A stretch of 64,000 nucleotides of DNA from Dysidea avara. Lineage: Eukaryota > Porifera > Demospongiae > Dictyoceratida > Dysideidae. The notes beneath the pieces are model-generated. The model was not told the DNA's origin, did no database searches, and worked only from the letters and a program-made list of their open reading frames with translations. The translations under genes were made by a program, and so were the position numbers. The DNA is taken from positions 3,464,926 to 3,528,925 of the forward strand of contig NC_089281.1 of the NCBI RefSeq assembly GCF_963678975.1. Direction: 5' to 3'. Shown piece after piece: positions 1 to 12,148 of this stretch (its first letter is position 1; the number at the start of each line of letters is the position of its first letter).

Positions 1-1274
1 AAGGAGCACTATAACACATGTTGACACTGTTACTACATTCAGCACCTTTAATGTGTTGTAACAAGTACATAAAACAGTAGAACTGTACCTCTATGTTTTG
101 CTAAGTTGTAGTGTAGGACAGGTAATGTTGTGAATACAGTAAGAGTATTTGTGTCTACTAAACATACCACGATCTTGGTATGAACAATGTAGCCAAGCCG
201 CTTGCCATATATGTGACTGGATTGTGGAAAATCAACCCTAATGTCACTTTACAACTGGGATATTATGATTAAAGTAAGGTATTACAAACATCTACTCAGC
301 ATTACAGTAATTAAATCACCAGTCAGTAATCTGACTTACAGGAAATTTAGTGAAATACTTTACTTGGTGGATAGCTGCTTTACTGGTGGCATATGTAAGT
401 GTGGATTTCTATGTATTTGAAAAGGACCGATTATCCAATATAGGGTCACATATAATGGTGTTGATGTAAAATTTTGTGTAGAAACTTTAAGCACTTTAAA
501 GATGAGCCTGCATAGTAAGTACAGGTGCTATATCAAGCAAAAATACTTGGGCTTCCAATGATGTACAGGGTATTGTTCTTCGCCTGTAATGTATCAGTTC
601 ATAACTATAGCCACGTGCAGCTTTGCTATTTAACTTTCCTGCATGTTCACATCAGCTTTGACATTGATATCATAATGCATGCTATAGTGTATGTAGAGTC
701 ATAATGATATGTACCATTTGATTTGCGTTATTGCTGTAATTTCGAATATATTCCTGCACGTAGGGCAGGTACCAATACTAGTGAACAATAATGTCGGCTC
801 TCATGTAATCAAAGCCAATAATTGGCTAGTAACCAATATCGATTGATACCGATTACTGAACTGATAATCGATGCAACACTAATTGTAATAGAATTTTCTT
901 TAATCATTCTTTTTGCTTAGCTACAGTACCCTTGTTTTATCGATTATTTAGTTTTGCAATAATGGAATCTTTCAAATTTTATAGGATCCACAATCTTGAA
1001 TATGGAAAATCTGGTTAGCATTGAGCCACTGAGAGACACAGTTATTATAGGAGGCCTGACACAAGTTTGTGGGGTGTCTGTATATATAAAGCTAAAAAGC
1101 CATCTGTCTGTTTATCTTTCTGTCTTCAATTTCTTGACGACCAACAAATTTCTCGCCACCTGATGCACATATGAAAGCGATTTTTGAAGTGTTCATTATC
1201 TTAGAATTAAATCACTTTTAAATGAAGACTCTAACGCCTATATTTTGTCGTCTCTGTTGCTTTGAATGCACGGG
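1..1274. repeat. Gene-free left edge with dispersed repeat
   Basis: No convincing exon is visible. Bases 1-60 are a diverged direct copy of 6060-6115, and about 110-175 is an inverted copy of 6120-6180, so this stretch carries a rearranged copy of a dispersed repeat. The remainder is AT-rich and unassigned. Confidence 0.45.
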
Positions 1275-1745
1275 TGTAGCTAAAAACTTGAGGTCAATTC
1301 CTGTCAAACCACAGCACAAGTGTTTCAATCATTAGAGCACCTTACTTGTGTGCCAGGGGTTGTAGGTTTGAATCCAGCTGTCGGCACTATTTTGGTCTTC
1401 AAATCCATACCTTTTTGACACACATTTAAAAATCCACTTATTTTTAATCGTAACTTGGCATCCAAAGCACGTATTAAGGCGGTGCTTGAAAGAAATGACA
1501 CACCCATGATCTGGCAACTCAATTATTGTTGTCGCAAATCGGTATCTACTTTTTTCGTTCTTTACAGCACGTTTTAAGTACTGGTGTAAGAAAGAATTGA
1601 GCTACATTCCTGTGAAAACCACAGATAGTCGACTTTGGTGTTTGTGCACCAGCCCATTAACCTCAAGTTATTAACACCCAGAGTTCAGTCCCACCTAAGC
1701 CTAATAATCTTTTTGGGGCACCTTTCGTACAACTGGATATTCACA
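1275..1745 (+). repeat. SINE-like repeat, copy 1 (tRNA-related head)
   Basis: This block aligns along its length with 4845-5480. It begins near a conserved 'aaccacagcacaa' stretch and carries a B-box-like 'ggtttgaatcc' near 1368, which resembles the T-arm of a tRNA. A second related unit follows (about 1600-1745) with a weaker B-box-like 'gagttcagtccc'. The alignment of two copies plus Pol III box-like sequence supports a SINE family. The short reading frames across it are incidental. Confidence 0.6.
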
Positions 1746-2179
1746 GATTATCAGTATGGCAACTATGTAAGTTATGGTATGCATGCGTTGAGCTGAATCC
1801 TGAGAATTAATCAGCTAAAAACAAAATAGTAGATTTTTCTCAAAGAAAAGACTGTTTCATACAACCAAGTAAATAGATGAAGAAAAGACATGTGCAGTTT
1901 GGATCCTTAACAAGTTTGGGAAAGCCATAATAGATCCTGTACTTTTGTGGCTTCCCCATAGAAAATGTATAGAGAAAACTTTGATAGCTTATAAATAAGG
2001 CACTAGATATTCGAACAAAAACATTTTTAGCGGGTTAAGTAGTACTACAAATGTGCCAAATTTCAAGTACTTGTCTAATGTAATTCCCAAGTTATTAAAT
2101 GTTTTCGAAGATTCAGATCAAAGCATACGTACTGCAGCTTATCTATAATATGCAGTACAGGCAACCCTTTGCTTGGACT

Positions 2180-3100
2180 AGTATCATACAGTATGGTAGA
2201 GCTGTATAGTAGGGTCTTGAAGATGTGGGCATGGCCCTTGGAAGGCCCTGGCTAATTATGCCGGCATAATAAAAAGCATAATAGGTGACGGAAAGCATCA
2301 AGCATAATGCTAGCATAATAGGGACGATTTTCGAAATTTAAACTAAAATTTTAAACGCATTCGTCGTAAATGGAAAGAATACACCCAATTTCTTATTATT
2401 ACAGCTGAAAACCCCTTATAATAACTAAACGAGTTGTTTCTTTGGTGGTTACACACGCTTTGCACAAAGAAGATCGAGATACTCTAATAGAGCAGTCATT
2501 TACTCTAACAGAAAGTAGATGTACTGTAGTAAAACAGACCTTTGTTGAGCATAGTCTTGGTACTAAAAGCATAATATTGAGCATAACGGGCTTGATTTTT
2601 GAGCAATGCTCAAAAGCATAATAGGTAAAATTTCAAGCATAATTGGCTGGAGCCCTAGCCCTTGGAATAATATCAGCCATAAACCATCCTCAGAAATCCT
2701 TCACAGCCACTTGGCACTATTGGTTAGGCTAAATAAAGCTCAAAAATGCCTTCAAATTAATCTAAAATGCTCTCAACAAGTTGCTACAAAAAATTTTTTA
2801 TATAACGGAGTTTTCTGACGACTGACTGACTGCCTGACTGATGCTTTCAGACTAGCATAATTCAATAACAGTTAAGACTATGGGCTTGATTTTTTCACCA
2901 TTTGACGTCGCTTCGGCCCAAGAGGTGCCTTTTGACATGCCGCAGTACGTACAATGCATTCTTCATGGAATTACTAGTGTCCTCCTTTGTGTTCCATTCA
3001 TCTTTGCTGACAGCGAAAAGTGTTGATTGGCGGTTGCACGTGATGGCTTCCATTTCTATAAACGGAATCATGCGCATTTTTGAGTGTTATACAATGTGCT
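2180..3100 (+). repeat. Dispersed R-family repeat, copy 1
   Basis: The block includes 'catacagtatggta' near 2187, a run of 'ctgactgactg' near 2820, and a segment (2880-3060) that matches 49070-49240 and the reverse complements of 30860-31110 and 58920-59200. Short open frames here (for example 2902-3102) are translations of the repeat. At least five copies are present in the window. The repeat class is unknown. Confidence 0.55.
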
Positions 3101-3765
3101 AAATTTAACTATGAATGTCGTGGATGACAAGGGATTTTTTGTGGCAGTACTGGACATGAATGGTATTTTTATGTTGGCTACTTACATTGCAGATGTACTG
3201 TAGTGGTTGATTCGTACTGCTGTGTAACTGGTTGAACATGGCTAACAAGGAAGAGTCAGACAATAATTGATTAACTGGGTGTGTGACGCCATCTATTTCG
3301 GCTGATGTGGTATGCATGGGTTTACCAGTCATAATAATTATTTGAATAAAGTAAACAAACAAGTATAGAAATTTTAAACTACAATAGGAGTGAAAATCGA
3401 GTGCTGTAATAAAAAGTACTGTTGCTTTGCTTGTTTCTCTCAAAGTACAATAATTCTTTGTAAAATTGAGTGAAGAGCGACATTCTCAATTAGAATGATC
3501 AAGCTTCCTATTATAACAGTTTTAAAAGTGGTATCAAAAGGGCTGAATATTAAGATGGTTGAACTGCAGATTTTTAAAATCCTTTTTACTAGTGCATGTT
3601 GTAGTCATATCTACATCAACCCTAACATTCTCCCTTGTATTAAATAGTGAATCCATGAAATGCTATGTCACTTGTGTCTAATAGCGTTTATGCACTGTTC
3701 AACGTTCCACACAATTAATAATTCTTATATTATTTATATATCTGTGTACACAGTGCATATTACAG
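3101..3765. other. Intergenic or intronic, nothing recognised
   Basis: AT-rich sequence between the R repeat and the acceptor site of the first gene. An open frame runs into the gene from 3660, but its translation before 3766 is low-complexity and looks like intron. No upstream exon could be identified. Confidence 0.4.
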
Positions 3766-4570
3766 AATATAATCAAGCTGAACACAGAAAAGCAAAAAAA
3801 GAGAAAAAAACCTTCACTGCTCAGTTTAGCAAGCTTGTATTTAAAATTGAATGGTTGTTGGACAAAAATTGTGGTGATAAATTGGAATTATGTAAAAGCT
3901 ACTGCACAAAGTTGTGTATTAGTGATGAATCAGACCAAATAATTTTTGGTGATGATAAGTTACCAAAACTCCAAGCAAGCAAAAGTTTTAGAGATCTCTT
4001 TCTTCAACTTCGCCACCACTGGGGATGGGATGAGTGGTCCATTTTAGAACAATTAATTGATATATCAGAGTCACCAGAGGCAGAAGTTGAATTAAATAAA
4101 TATAAACAATTTTTGGCATCCAAACATGCAATTGAAATCATACCAGAACAATTTTCAAATGTTGATTTACCACCTAACTATGTCAAATTTCAAGCTATTT
4201 TGGATCAGCCGTATACAAAAATAACAGTGCAAGAATACAGTGAAATCAAAGAGTTTATTTGTGGATTTCTGAAAGTCAAGAAATATATTTTTCATCCGTA
4301 CATCAACTTTCTATTTCGGTCCTTACACTTGGAATGGTATATTCCAGCACTGGCTGCCGTTTACATGATTGAAATGGCAAACCTTAATAAGGAGAAACTG
4401 ATCAAAAACTCCATTGTTTTTATGAAAATTGGTGAAGAGGTTGTATTTGACTTCTATCATTCACAAACAAAAGTAAGTGTTTGTGTACCTGTACTTGCAA
4501 TACTTTTACACTTCAGATTATAGGAATCCTGGAGGACAAATTGGCCGTAGATACAACTAATGTACACTAG
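3766..4570 (+). CDS. Partial gene: helical death-fold-associated protein
   Basis: Two exons are supported: 3766-4472, after a 'ttacag' acceptor, and 4517-4570, which ends in TAG. A 44-nt GTAAGT...TTCAG intron separates them in phase 0. The upstream start exon was not found. The product (about 250 residues seen) is hydrophilic at first, with a Lys-rich segment. It then has a helical section containing FRDLFLQLRHHWGWDEWSIL and LNKYKQFL, followed by a second module. From memory of the style, this resembles a repetitive module seen in sponge proteins alongside death-fold, NACHT and kinase domains; this is family recollection and was not searched. Function is unknown, and a role in innate signalling is inference. 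The open frame continues about 50 nt past the donor site, so intron retention would give a different C-terminus. Confidence 0.55.
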
Positions 4571-4599
4571 TGTACACTGTGATGTATCTGGGGTAATAT

Positions 4600-4844
4600 T
4601 TTATTAAAGGCAATCCAGGTGAATTTGTGTTAGATTCAGCCCCAACTTCACTTGAATTGTACTTCTTGAAATTATTCCATGAAAGGAAATACCATCACAG
4701 CCATTTCTTGGCCGCCACATTTTGATTTTGCATCTTTTCTAGCTTTTAATGGCCGCACCCTTTTTACAGCTCGGCTGTTACCACGAGTTCACCATGCTTA
4801 CTTTTGTTTTCTCCCTGCCGCAGGTTGAAGGTGAAGATGTAGAG
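4600..4844. repeat. Short dispersed repeat shared with 38.4 kb
   Basis: About 4680-4790 resembles 38430-38525; both contain a 'catttcttgg' start, 'ccgcaccctttttacagc' or 'gctgcaccttttttcacagc', and a following 'ggctgtt'. The family was not identified. Confidence 0.4.
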
Positions 4845-5480
4845 AAAACTTGAGCAACATTCCACTGAAAACCACAGCACAAAAGGCTCGACTGACAGAG
4901 CACCTGAATAGCATCCACAAGGTGATAGGTTCGAATCCAGCTAAGGGCACTGTTTTTGTTGTATAGCCACACCTTTTTGGCACACTATTTTAAAACTGAA
5001 CTTTAGGTCATTGTTTCTCAGCAACCGAATTGAAGCATGTATCAAGGCACGAAATTTCGTGCCTATGATCTGGCAACATGGCTGTTGTTGTTGTAAATTG
5101 GTATCTGCTTTTGTTAGTTCTTCACAGCGCTTTGATGACATTGGCGTAGAAAGGACAGGGAAGTGCTGTGGTAATACAGTATTTTGCAACAAGTCAGTTG
5201 ACAGTTTAAAAAAATTTTGGTAGCGACATCATGTGAAAAGTAGCCAATCAAATACCTCTTTGTTACGAATTTGAAAATTATACAAGTTATCTGATTGGCT
5301 ACTTTTCACGTGATGTCGCTACCAAAAGTTTTTCAACTGTTAACCGACTTGCAAAATACTGTACATTCTCTGTCAAAACCACATGGACAAACAATACTAG
5401 CCAACTCAGCTGCAGGCTCAATCCTCACCTAGACCAAACCTTTTTTTCATTCCTGAGTTTTGGAACACCGTTTTGTTTGC
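4845..5480 (+). repeat. SINE-like repeat, copy 2 (split by a MITE)
   Basis: This is the second copy of the 1275-1745 repeat. It keeps a good B-box 'ggttcgaatcc' near 4928, preceded by 'ggctcgactgacagagcac', which resembles a tRNA D-arm region. There is no intact acceptor stem, so it is not a tRNA gene. The copy is interrupted by the inverted-repeat element at 5177-5361. Its two halves rejoin in line with copy 1 at 'tacattc'. Confidence 0.65.
5177..5361. mobile_element. 185-bp palindromic MITE, TA target site
   Basis: The ends are perfect inverted copies ('cagtattttgcaa' and its complement), flanked by TA on both sides (5175-5176 and 5362-5363). The arms stay complementary for about 75 bp ('ggtagcgacatca...tgaaaagtagccaatca'). 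Comparison with SINE copy 1 gives the empty site directly. TA duplications with short inverted ends fit a Tc1/mariner-type non-autonomous element; the superfamily is inference. Confidence 0.85.
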
Positions 5481-6465
5481 TTGAGCTTTGGCATTCCATG
5501 GACTCTTATAGACCACTGTGAATAGGGCATGCATTGAGAGTGGGTACATTACATCAGTCTTGGCAGAGGAGGAAAAAACTAGTTATGGGTCGATCTATAG
5601 CTTTTTTTTATCCCTGCTTAGTCATGCATAATGTCAATCATTGTTGTGCAGAAAGGGTTAATTAAGTACAATCATGATAGCTAGGCATAATGTCAGTTAT
5701 TGTGTAGAAGGGATTACATAATAGGGCATGCAAGTCCTAAGGTACAAACCAGTGCTACATTTTATTGCAAATTGTAGGGATTTTAATAAACACTTCTGTG
5801 TATTTTAAGTAGCCACAAATCAAACACTTGGTTCACTCCCGTTACTGTTACAATCCCTAACGTAGACTGTAGTACAACATTACGCTGCAGGCCACCACAT
5901 GTACTAGCTTAGTCATACACATGCTTAGATTTGTAAATAGAAATGGACTTTGTAGATAATCCTGCACATAGGGAAGGCACTATGTTCTATAGGTACCACG
6001 GTATAGAACATAATACAGATATATACATAAGTTTTTCCGGCTACATAGAGGTGTAGAAGGGATGCTATTACACATGGTGATACTGTTGCTGCATTTAGCA
6101 CCTTCAATGTGTAGATTGTGGTATGTTTAGTAGCCACAAATACTCTTACTGTATTCAAATATTCACAACATTTAAGTTGACTGACATACGTATGTATTTA
6201 CTTGTTGTTTGCATACAGTTTACAGAAAGAATTTAAGCAAGTTTTGCTTTACAAGTGTGCCTTCAAGGGCCCGTAGACGACCAAAGGCAGCACATAGAAA
6301 AGTCTTAGCTAATGTCTTGCCCTACTTATTTTTTAAAATTTAATTGCATTATTAATACAGCATAACGTTTAGTTAGTAGCTGAATGATAAAGTGATATTT
6401 CCTTTTTTGGTCCCTATGGTAGCCTAAGTGAACCCTCTATTGGATGACATCATTAAACCAAATTC
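5481..6465. repeat. Gene-free stretch with copies of left-edge repeat
   Basis: About 5925-6180 matches the left edge of the window (1-175), partly direct and partly inverted. Around 5620-5710 'tagtcatgcataatgtca' is repeated in diverged form. No exons recognised. Confidence 0.4.
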
Positions 6466-8308
6466 TTACCAGGTGACTTGTGACTCTCAAAAAATACTAT
6501 ATCTTATAACCAAGCTGAAATTTATATAGGGCTACCTATAATTTATAGTACCTGAACCTTTTACCAGGTGACTTTTCATCTAACCAAATGTGACCTGCTG
6601 AGCGAAAACCCAACTAGTTTGCATTTTTGTCAAACTTCTCTTTATAACTTTTTTGTTATCCACAGTGAAAAAGCATGGGCTGTCAAAGTTTTAGCCTTAT
6701 CTGGTGGATAGTTGTGGAGTTGTAGCGATAGACACTAGGAAGAGCAAAAAATCGATTTGTATGGTGAGCATGGAGAAAAAAATTACAGACGCTCGAATAA
6801 TCAATCATAACTCACGAAGGAAGCAAGCTAGAAAGATGGGACTTTGCGTATTGTATTCACGATGAATTGGGGCATTTAGTAAGGTGTATTTTTTCGCCTC
6901 AGTCCACCCATGAATTTAAAAAAGAAGGCTGTTTTGGCTTAGAAACGGTGATGTTTATGTGACATTTTACTGCAATGCAAACATACAGCCATAATCCCGC
7001 TTTGCTTCATGCCACTAAAATGAAACAAGATATTCTTACTCACCATTAACAGGCGAATCCGTTGGTCACTTAGTTTGCTTGATTCAGGCTTTCTTTCACT
7101 GTTTACTGAAGTGATTATAACTTGCGTAAAATTATTTTTGTAGTACGCATTTTTTACCCAATGTATTTCAATTTCGCTCAGTGGGTCACAAACACTCTAA
7201 ACTCTCTACCAGGTATCTATTGACATTGCTACAGGGTAACTTATGTAGTACCTGAAATTTCTACTGGGTGACATGTAACCTGGCTGAACTCTCTTCATTC
7301 CTCTAGTTGAAGTTTTATTGTGTGACTTGTTGTCTAGCTGAACTCTCCACATTCAGTATAACTTTTCACCTAGCTGTCTGCAGGGTAATTTTTAACCTCT
7401 CTGTAGGGTGACTTGTAACCAGCCCTACAGGGTGACTTATGCCATGGCTGAAGTGTCTATGGAGTAAGTTGTATCCTCTCCACAGGATGAGATATTGTCA
7501 ACCTGAAATCTCTAAAGGTGACTATTAACTTAGCTACACTTTCTATGGAGTGGCTTGTAATCTACCTCTGGTTGCTTGCATGTATGTAGCTAAACTGGCT
7601 TGTGACCTACTGTAGCTGAATGTCATATTATCAAAGCAATAACTTCTCATCATAGTCTTGAGCATGTGATGATTCTATGGAACTGTAGTGACTTGTATCC
7701 ACGGTACCATAGGGTGACTAGTAATCTATGTACTTGTACTCTCTTCATGGTTATTTATAACGTAGCCAAACTCGTTACAGTAACCTTAGCTAAACTTTCC
7801 ACTGGGTGACTAACTCTGTACAGGGTGACATGTAACCTAGTCGAATTCTCCACTGTGTGGCTTTTCAAGATAACCGAACTCTCTAAATGGTGGCTTGTAA
7901 CCTAGCTGAATTCCTCTACAGGGTGACTTGTAACCTCCACTAAGTGACTTAGCTGAACTCTAAAGGCTTAGGGATACTTGACACCGTAAACTAGATGAAC
8001 TCTTCACTGTGTAACTTATAAACCTAACTGAACTCTCTAGAAGGGTCTTGGAAGCTAGCTGAACTCTCTAAAGGGTGGCATGTAACCTCTCAACAGAGCT
8101 AACTGAGTTCTCTATAGTGACCTGTAACCTGGCTGAACTCTCTACAGGGTGAGTTGTAATTTAGCTGAAGTTTCAACTGTAGTATAGAACTCTCTATATA
8201 TAACCTAGCGAAACTCTCCACTGTGTAACTTTTAAACCTAACTGATGTCTTTACAGAGTTACTTGTAAGCTATAGCTGAACTCTGTACTGGGTGACTTTT
8301 AACCTTTC
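6466..8308. repeat. Degenerate minisatellite, about 32-bp period
   Basis: From about 7190 the sequence is a long series of diverged units alternating 'gggtgacttgtaacct' with 'agctgaactctctaca', giving a unit of about 32 bp. Isolated related units start near 6470 ('accaggtgacttgtgac'). The array runs into the truncated end of the Pao element at 8308. A second array of the same family lies at 19430-19950. There are no identical repeats with unique spacers, so it is not a CRISPR. Confidence 0.75.
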
Positions 8309-8848
8309 TTCACTTCTTCCCTCCCCTTCACAATCCAGTAATTCTCTCTGATTAAAGCCAACGTCTCTTGAATTCCGTCATGTTGCACTGATTGATAAGA
8401 GATCAGTAAAATGGTGATGAGTTGGAAGAGATGCTGGATTCTTCATCTAAAATGGCTGATTAGTTTCATTTAAGCGTCCTCTTCAATGGATGTGCTCATC
8501 TTCTACTAGAAAGAGTGCAAGTTGACTCCTGTAATTCACTGCCTCTCCAAGTTCATCAGGAAATGAATTTAACTGTATGGACCTGACCCACACATCTTCT
8601 GCTCGTCTTACTTCCAATACATTTAGACCACTTGACCCTTTGGCCTTCAATAGGTCAACGAATCTCAACACCAGTCCAATCACTCTAATCAGTTTAAGCA
8701 TTGATCCATGCCTTCTTAAGTTAATAATGGCCTCCAGGTTCAAACGATACTGTTGATTCTTAAGCACATTCACTAGGGAACAAATAATCACTGGAGGATT
8801 CTGTATTCTTTCTACCTCCGCCACTGATGCATCAAGTTTAGTAGGCAT
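8309..8848 (-). pseudogene. Pao integrase N-terminal fragment
   Basis: The 8848-8483 frame matches the stretch between RNase H and integrase in Pao polyproteins (for example VRRAEDVWVRSIQ). After an in-frame stop at about 8483, the match continues in shifting frames to a zinc-binding motif with HDGIQETLALIRENYW at about 8390-8340. It is cut off at 8308, so the catalytic DDE core is absent. Confidence 0.7.
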
Positions 8849-8897
8849 ATCCTGCCACTGTTCTGATGACTTGGTTAAAATTTCTGGTCCATTCCAC

Positions 8898-9726
8898 CAT
8901 AGATAATGTATGCGTTCCTAATGGATTGGAAACGCCCGTTAAATTATTTTCCTATCCTAGTTACGGTGCGCCAATACATTGGGAAATTTGTTGAGTGGCT
9001 GTTTGGCTTTCTCTTGCTTGTTTGAAGGCCGGTTCGAAGGCTTGGACATTCCTTTTATATTGTTTATTGTGTTGCGTTGTGTACTGAACAAGAACACAGC
9101 GTGTCTGTGGGTACTGGGAGAAATATTGTTTGCGACAGGTGACAATGGCAGGCACACACCAGCTAATAATTCAACAGCAGTACTATTAGCCAACTTCTCG
9201 TCACCGCATTTACACAACCAAAGAAATGTGTGATACATTGAAATAAATTTTAAGCTACAGTACTGCTCAGCTTGAGCTAAACAATAGCACAAAGTAGTGC
9301 CTGTTTTCTGAAGTTTTATTGAAGCAGTGGAAATGTACAGCGAAGCAGTGAATATATAGCTAGCCTATTACACTCTACCTGCTACAAGTAATGTAAACAG
9401 CAGCTAAGAAACAATGCTACACTTTCTGTTTCTTCAGGAAATTTGCACAACCGTTTTGAAACACCATATTTCACCTTTGAACCTGAATTTTCTTACGCTA
9501 TTGTTTACTGCTCTCCAGCATCCCTACCCAGTCCAGCCTCCAATTAGTGTAGGTGGTAACTAACCCAGCTGTAAACAACAAACACTAATTTGCTGGTTAC
9601 AAGTACAGCGAAATCTTCCACCTGTCGAGGCCATAAAATTTACGCGCAGCGAAACGAGGATAGCCCATTACGTCACTATGTAAATAATACGGGCGTTTCC
9701 AATCCATGTGACATACATTATCTATG
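8898..9726. mobile_element. 829-bp inverted-repeat element nested in Pao
   Basis: Both ends carry 'catagataatgtatg' in opposite orientation, followed after a short gap by a second shared block 'tggattggaaacgcccgt'. The insertion is flanked by 'attccac' at 8891-8897 and 9727-9733 (the shared flank could be read as 7-9 bp). Removing the element and one flank copy restores a continuous Pao reading frame through a WWNGP motif, which proves the insertion point. No transposase is recognisable inside. The length of the target duplication suggests a hAT- or Mutator-type parent; this is inference. Confidence 0.85.
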
Positions 9727-9933
9727 ATTCCACCACATCACATTGTCCACCAGGTCTTGTCCTTTACAGGAATGAGAAGTGGGGTTTTGATCACCTAGAT
9801 AGAATCTCCAACTATTCCTGTCTGCCAAACTATGCACATCTGTGACCCAATGTTGGACATACTGTTTTCAAGGTCCAGAATTCTTGATCCAACAAAGCAC
9901 TGTATATGAATCAGTCCAACAAAGCATGGACAT

Positions 9934-10878
9934 CTACGGAAGAGACTTCAAAATATTCTGCACAGTGTTGAACAAACGAGCTAATGTGTTGGCACCCAAC
10001 AGTTCTAACCTTGGTATAGTCTGTTTCTTCATCGGAGCTACACGAGTTTTTGATGCTACAAGCCGGACGCTGATACTACAATCACTGTAAATGGTTTGAA
10101 GGTTAATGACTGCTGCAAACACATGTTCAGATGCATCACTGAATCCATGTAGCTGGTGGTTGGCAGGTGTACTGGACCCAACATAATAACACCGAGGTAC
10201 CTTGGCTAGGGCCTTAAGCTCTTTCATCAAAACATTCCATCTAGAAAGTGCTTCCCCATCCAGTATCTCTGCCCAACCTGTCCTTTCCTTACAAATCTTC
10301 TGAAATAGAATCTTCATGCCAACAGTGAATGGGCTCAGCATACCAAGCAGATCAAACAATTTAGCTGACAATCTAAGAACTGAATGTTTACTTGGCAACA
10401 ACGATTGCGCATAGCCAATAAGAGTTTGAAAATCAAACTGGAACTCATATACCTTTAAATCCCTTTTTAGTCCTAGTATCTTCACCTCCTCATTGTCACT
10501 AGATGGCATTCTGCCTTCTTCACTATCAATCAATTCACGTAATTCTGCTGAACTCATCCTCCATTTATGAAAGTTAAATCCATCCTTCTGCATCAGCTTC
10601 TTAGATGTACAGTACAAGTGAAGTTCTTCTTCAGCAGAGAGTGTCCCAACAGTAAAGTCGTCAACATATAGTGATTTAGATAACTGAGATGTCACTGCAG
10701 TCTCTGTGAGGAAATATCTGGTTAAATGTTGTTGAATCACTCCATTCATTATAGCTGGACTAAGTGTTAGTCCAAACACTAGACGACAGAATCTGAATGC
10801 CACTATTCTAGGTTTCTCACTCCTGACATCATCAAACCATAGGAATCTCAACATATCTCTATCACCTGAACTGAACAA
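9934..10878 (-). pseudogene. Pao reverse transcriptase and RNase H region
   Basis: A 314-residue open frame with the Pao-type RT block FRFCRLVFGLTLSPA and the catalytic YVDD box (about residues 71-74). The following region is typical of Pao polyproteins, ending with a segment of RNase H type (FSDASEHVFAAVI). It lacks the upstream RT fingers, which lie in another frame at 11160-10915. Target-primed copying of element RNA was the ancestral role; this copy is broken. Confidence 0.85.
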
Positions 10879-10914
10879 TTTGGTGGAAAGCCTTCTCTAT
10901 GTCTGCTACCAAGC

Positions 10915-11160
10915 CTAAGGGTGACTTCTAAACTTGATAAGAATGTCAAGCATGTTCAGTGTCAAATTAGGGCCCATCTCCAAACAGTCATTTAACAAGA
11001 ACTGGTTTGGTTCCTTTTCCGACCCGTCACAAACAATCCTCAACTTTTTTGTCAGTTTGTCTTCCCTGACCACACCATGATGTGGTAAAAAATGGCAGCA
11101 TTCATTATTCTCATGATATTCCCTCTCTCCATGATACTGTCCTCTTAAATATGTCATCAT
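10915..11160 (-). pseudogene. Pao RT, N-terminal fragment
   Basis: An 81-residue frame with FLPHHGVVRED and LRIVCDGS, the conserved opening of the Pao RT domain. It ends in a stop shortly before the 10878-9934 frame, so a disabling mutation separates the two parts. Confidence 0.75.
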
Positions 11161-11618
11161 ACTCCTTCAGTAAGTGAGGTTCATTCGGTAGCCTTGCCTT
11201 CAATCTCTTAAGCCGGGCCAAACATTGTGAGAATCCATTGGATTGAGGTCAACATCCAGGATGCCACGATAGATTAACAATGTATCGTCCAAGTATCCAA
11301 TGGAATTTTGTATCCTTAGGGAATTCAAGACTGTCTATCACAGCTGGTTCTACCGTAATGCCCAAGGATTCCACCTCCCAGAAATGTCTGAGAGGTCAGA
11401 TTCTAACTACGCTCAACCTCGATCACATCTGGACTTTCCACCATTAAACTGGTGCTCTGTACGCATTGGTTGCAGTCGTAATTGCTACATCAAATTGCTC
11501 GTAAGATATGAGTGCTGGCTACCACTGTCTAATAACAGCCTAACAAGAAAAGAAGCAGCTCCCCATCTGATATAAAGGCCCTAGTCCTAGCTGTCTGCAA
11601 ATGTACCTTGGACTTTGT

Positions 11619-11971
11619 TCACGAGACCGATGAGGTAGTATCTGCAGCACTCGCTGTTGCACCATTTAAATTCCTATTATCTGCAGTACTAGGAGGCTCA
11701 CAATTGATTGGTGATGACACCGCCCACATTTGCGGTATCTTCTTGTGTTCATGCACTGACTGGCTCGGTGACCAACCAATAAACACAGAAAGCACCGTCC
11801 TTCTAACAACAAATCTCCGTGAGCCTGGCAATTAATCACTTTGTCACAAGCAGCTGAATAATGAGCACCTCTAAAATAGACACAATGTATTTTGTGCCCC
11901 GAATCTTTCAACACCAAAACTGATGCTGTGACAGGTACATCTCTTAGGCATTTTATGGACATGCCCACCAC
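11619..11971 (-). pseudogene. Pao gag zinc-knuckle region, frameshifted
   Basis: The 11971-11666 frame carries clustered Cys/His residues in CxxC...H...C spacing (CFLCLLVGHRASQC, then CGRCHH), the nucleic-acid-binding knuckles of gag. The overlapping frame 11831-11619 carries the continuation, which indicates a frameshift. Confidence 0.65.
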
Positions 11972-12148
11972 TCACTTTTACTGTACTGCTGATTTCTCAA
12001 TCCTCAACTTCCTTCTTCATTACCTTCATTAATTTGCTCACATCCCACACATCTCTTGTGGTCACTCTTGCTATCTGCAATATAACATCATAAGGCAGCT
12101 TTGACATGATGATAGGTATAAAAAAAACAACATCCATACTGCTCAGCC

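Noticed and set aside
4880..4945. Possible tRNA gene (D-arm-like and T-arm-like sequence)
   Set aside because: No acceptor stem, and the surrounding sequence is a dispersed repeat with a second copy at 1275-1745; it is a SINE head.
7190..8308. CRISPR-like array
   Set aside because: Units are diverged and contiguous, without constant repeats and unique spacers; it is a eukaryotic minisatellite.
9842..10090. Plus-strand frame of 82 codons
   Set aside because: Antisense to the Pao reverse-transcriptase region.
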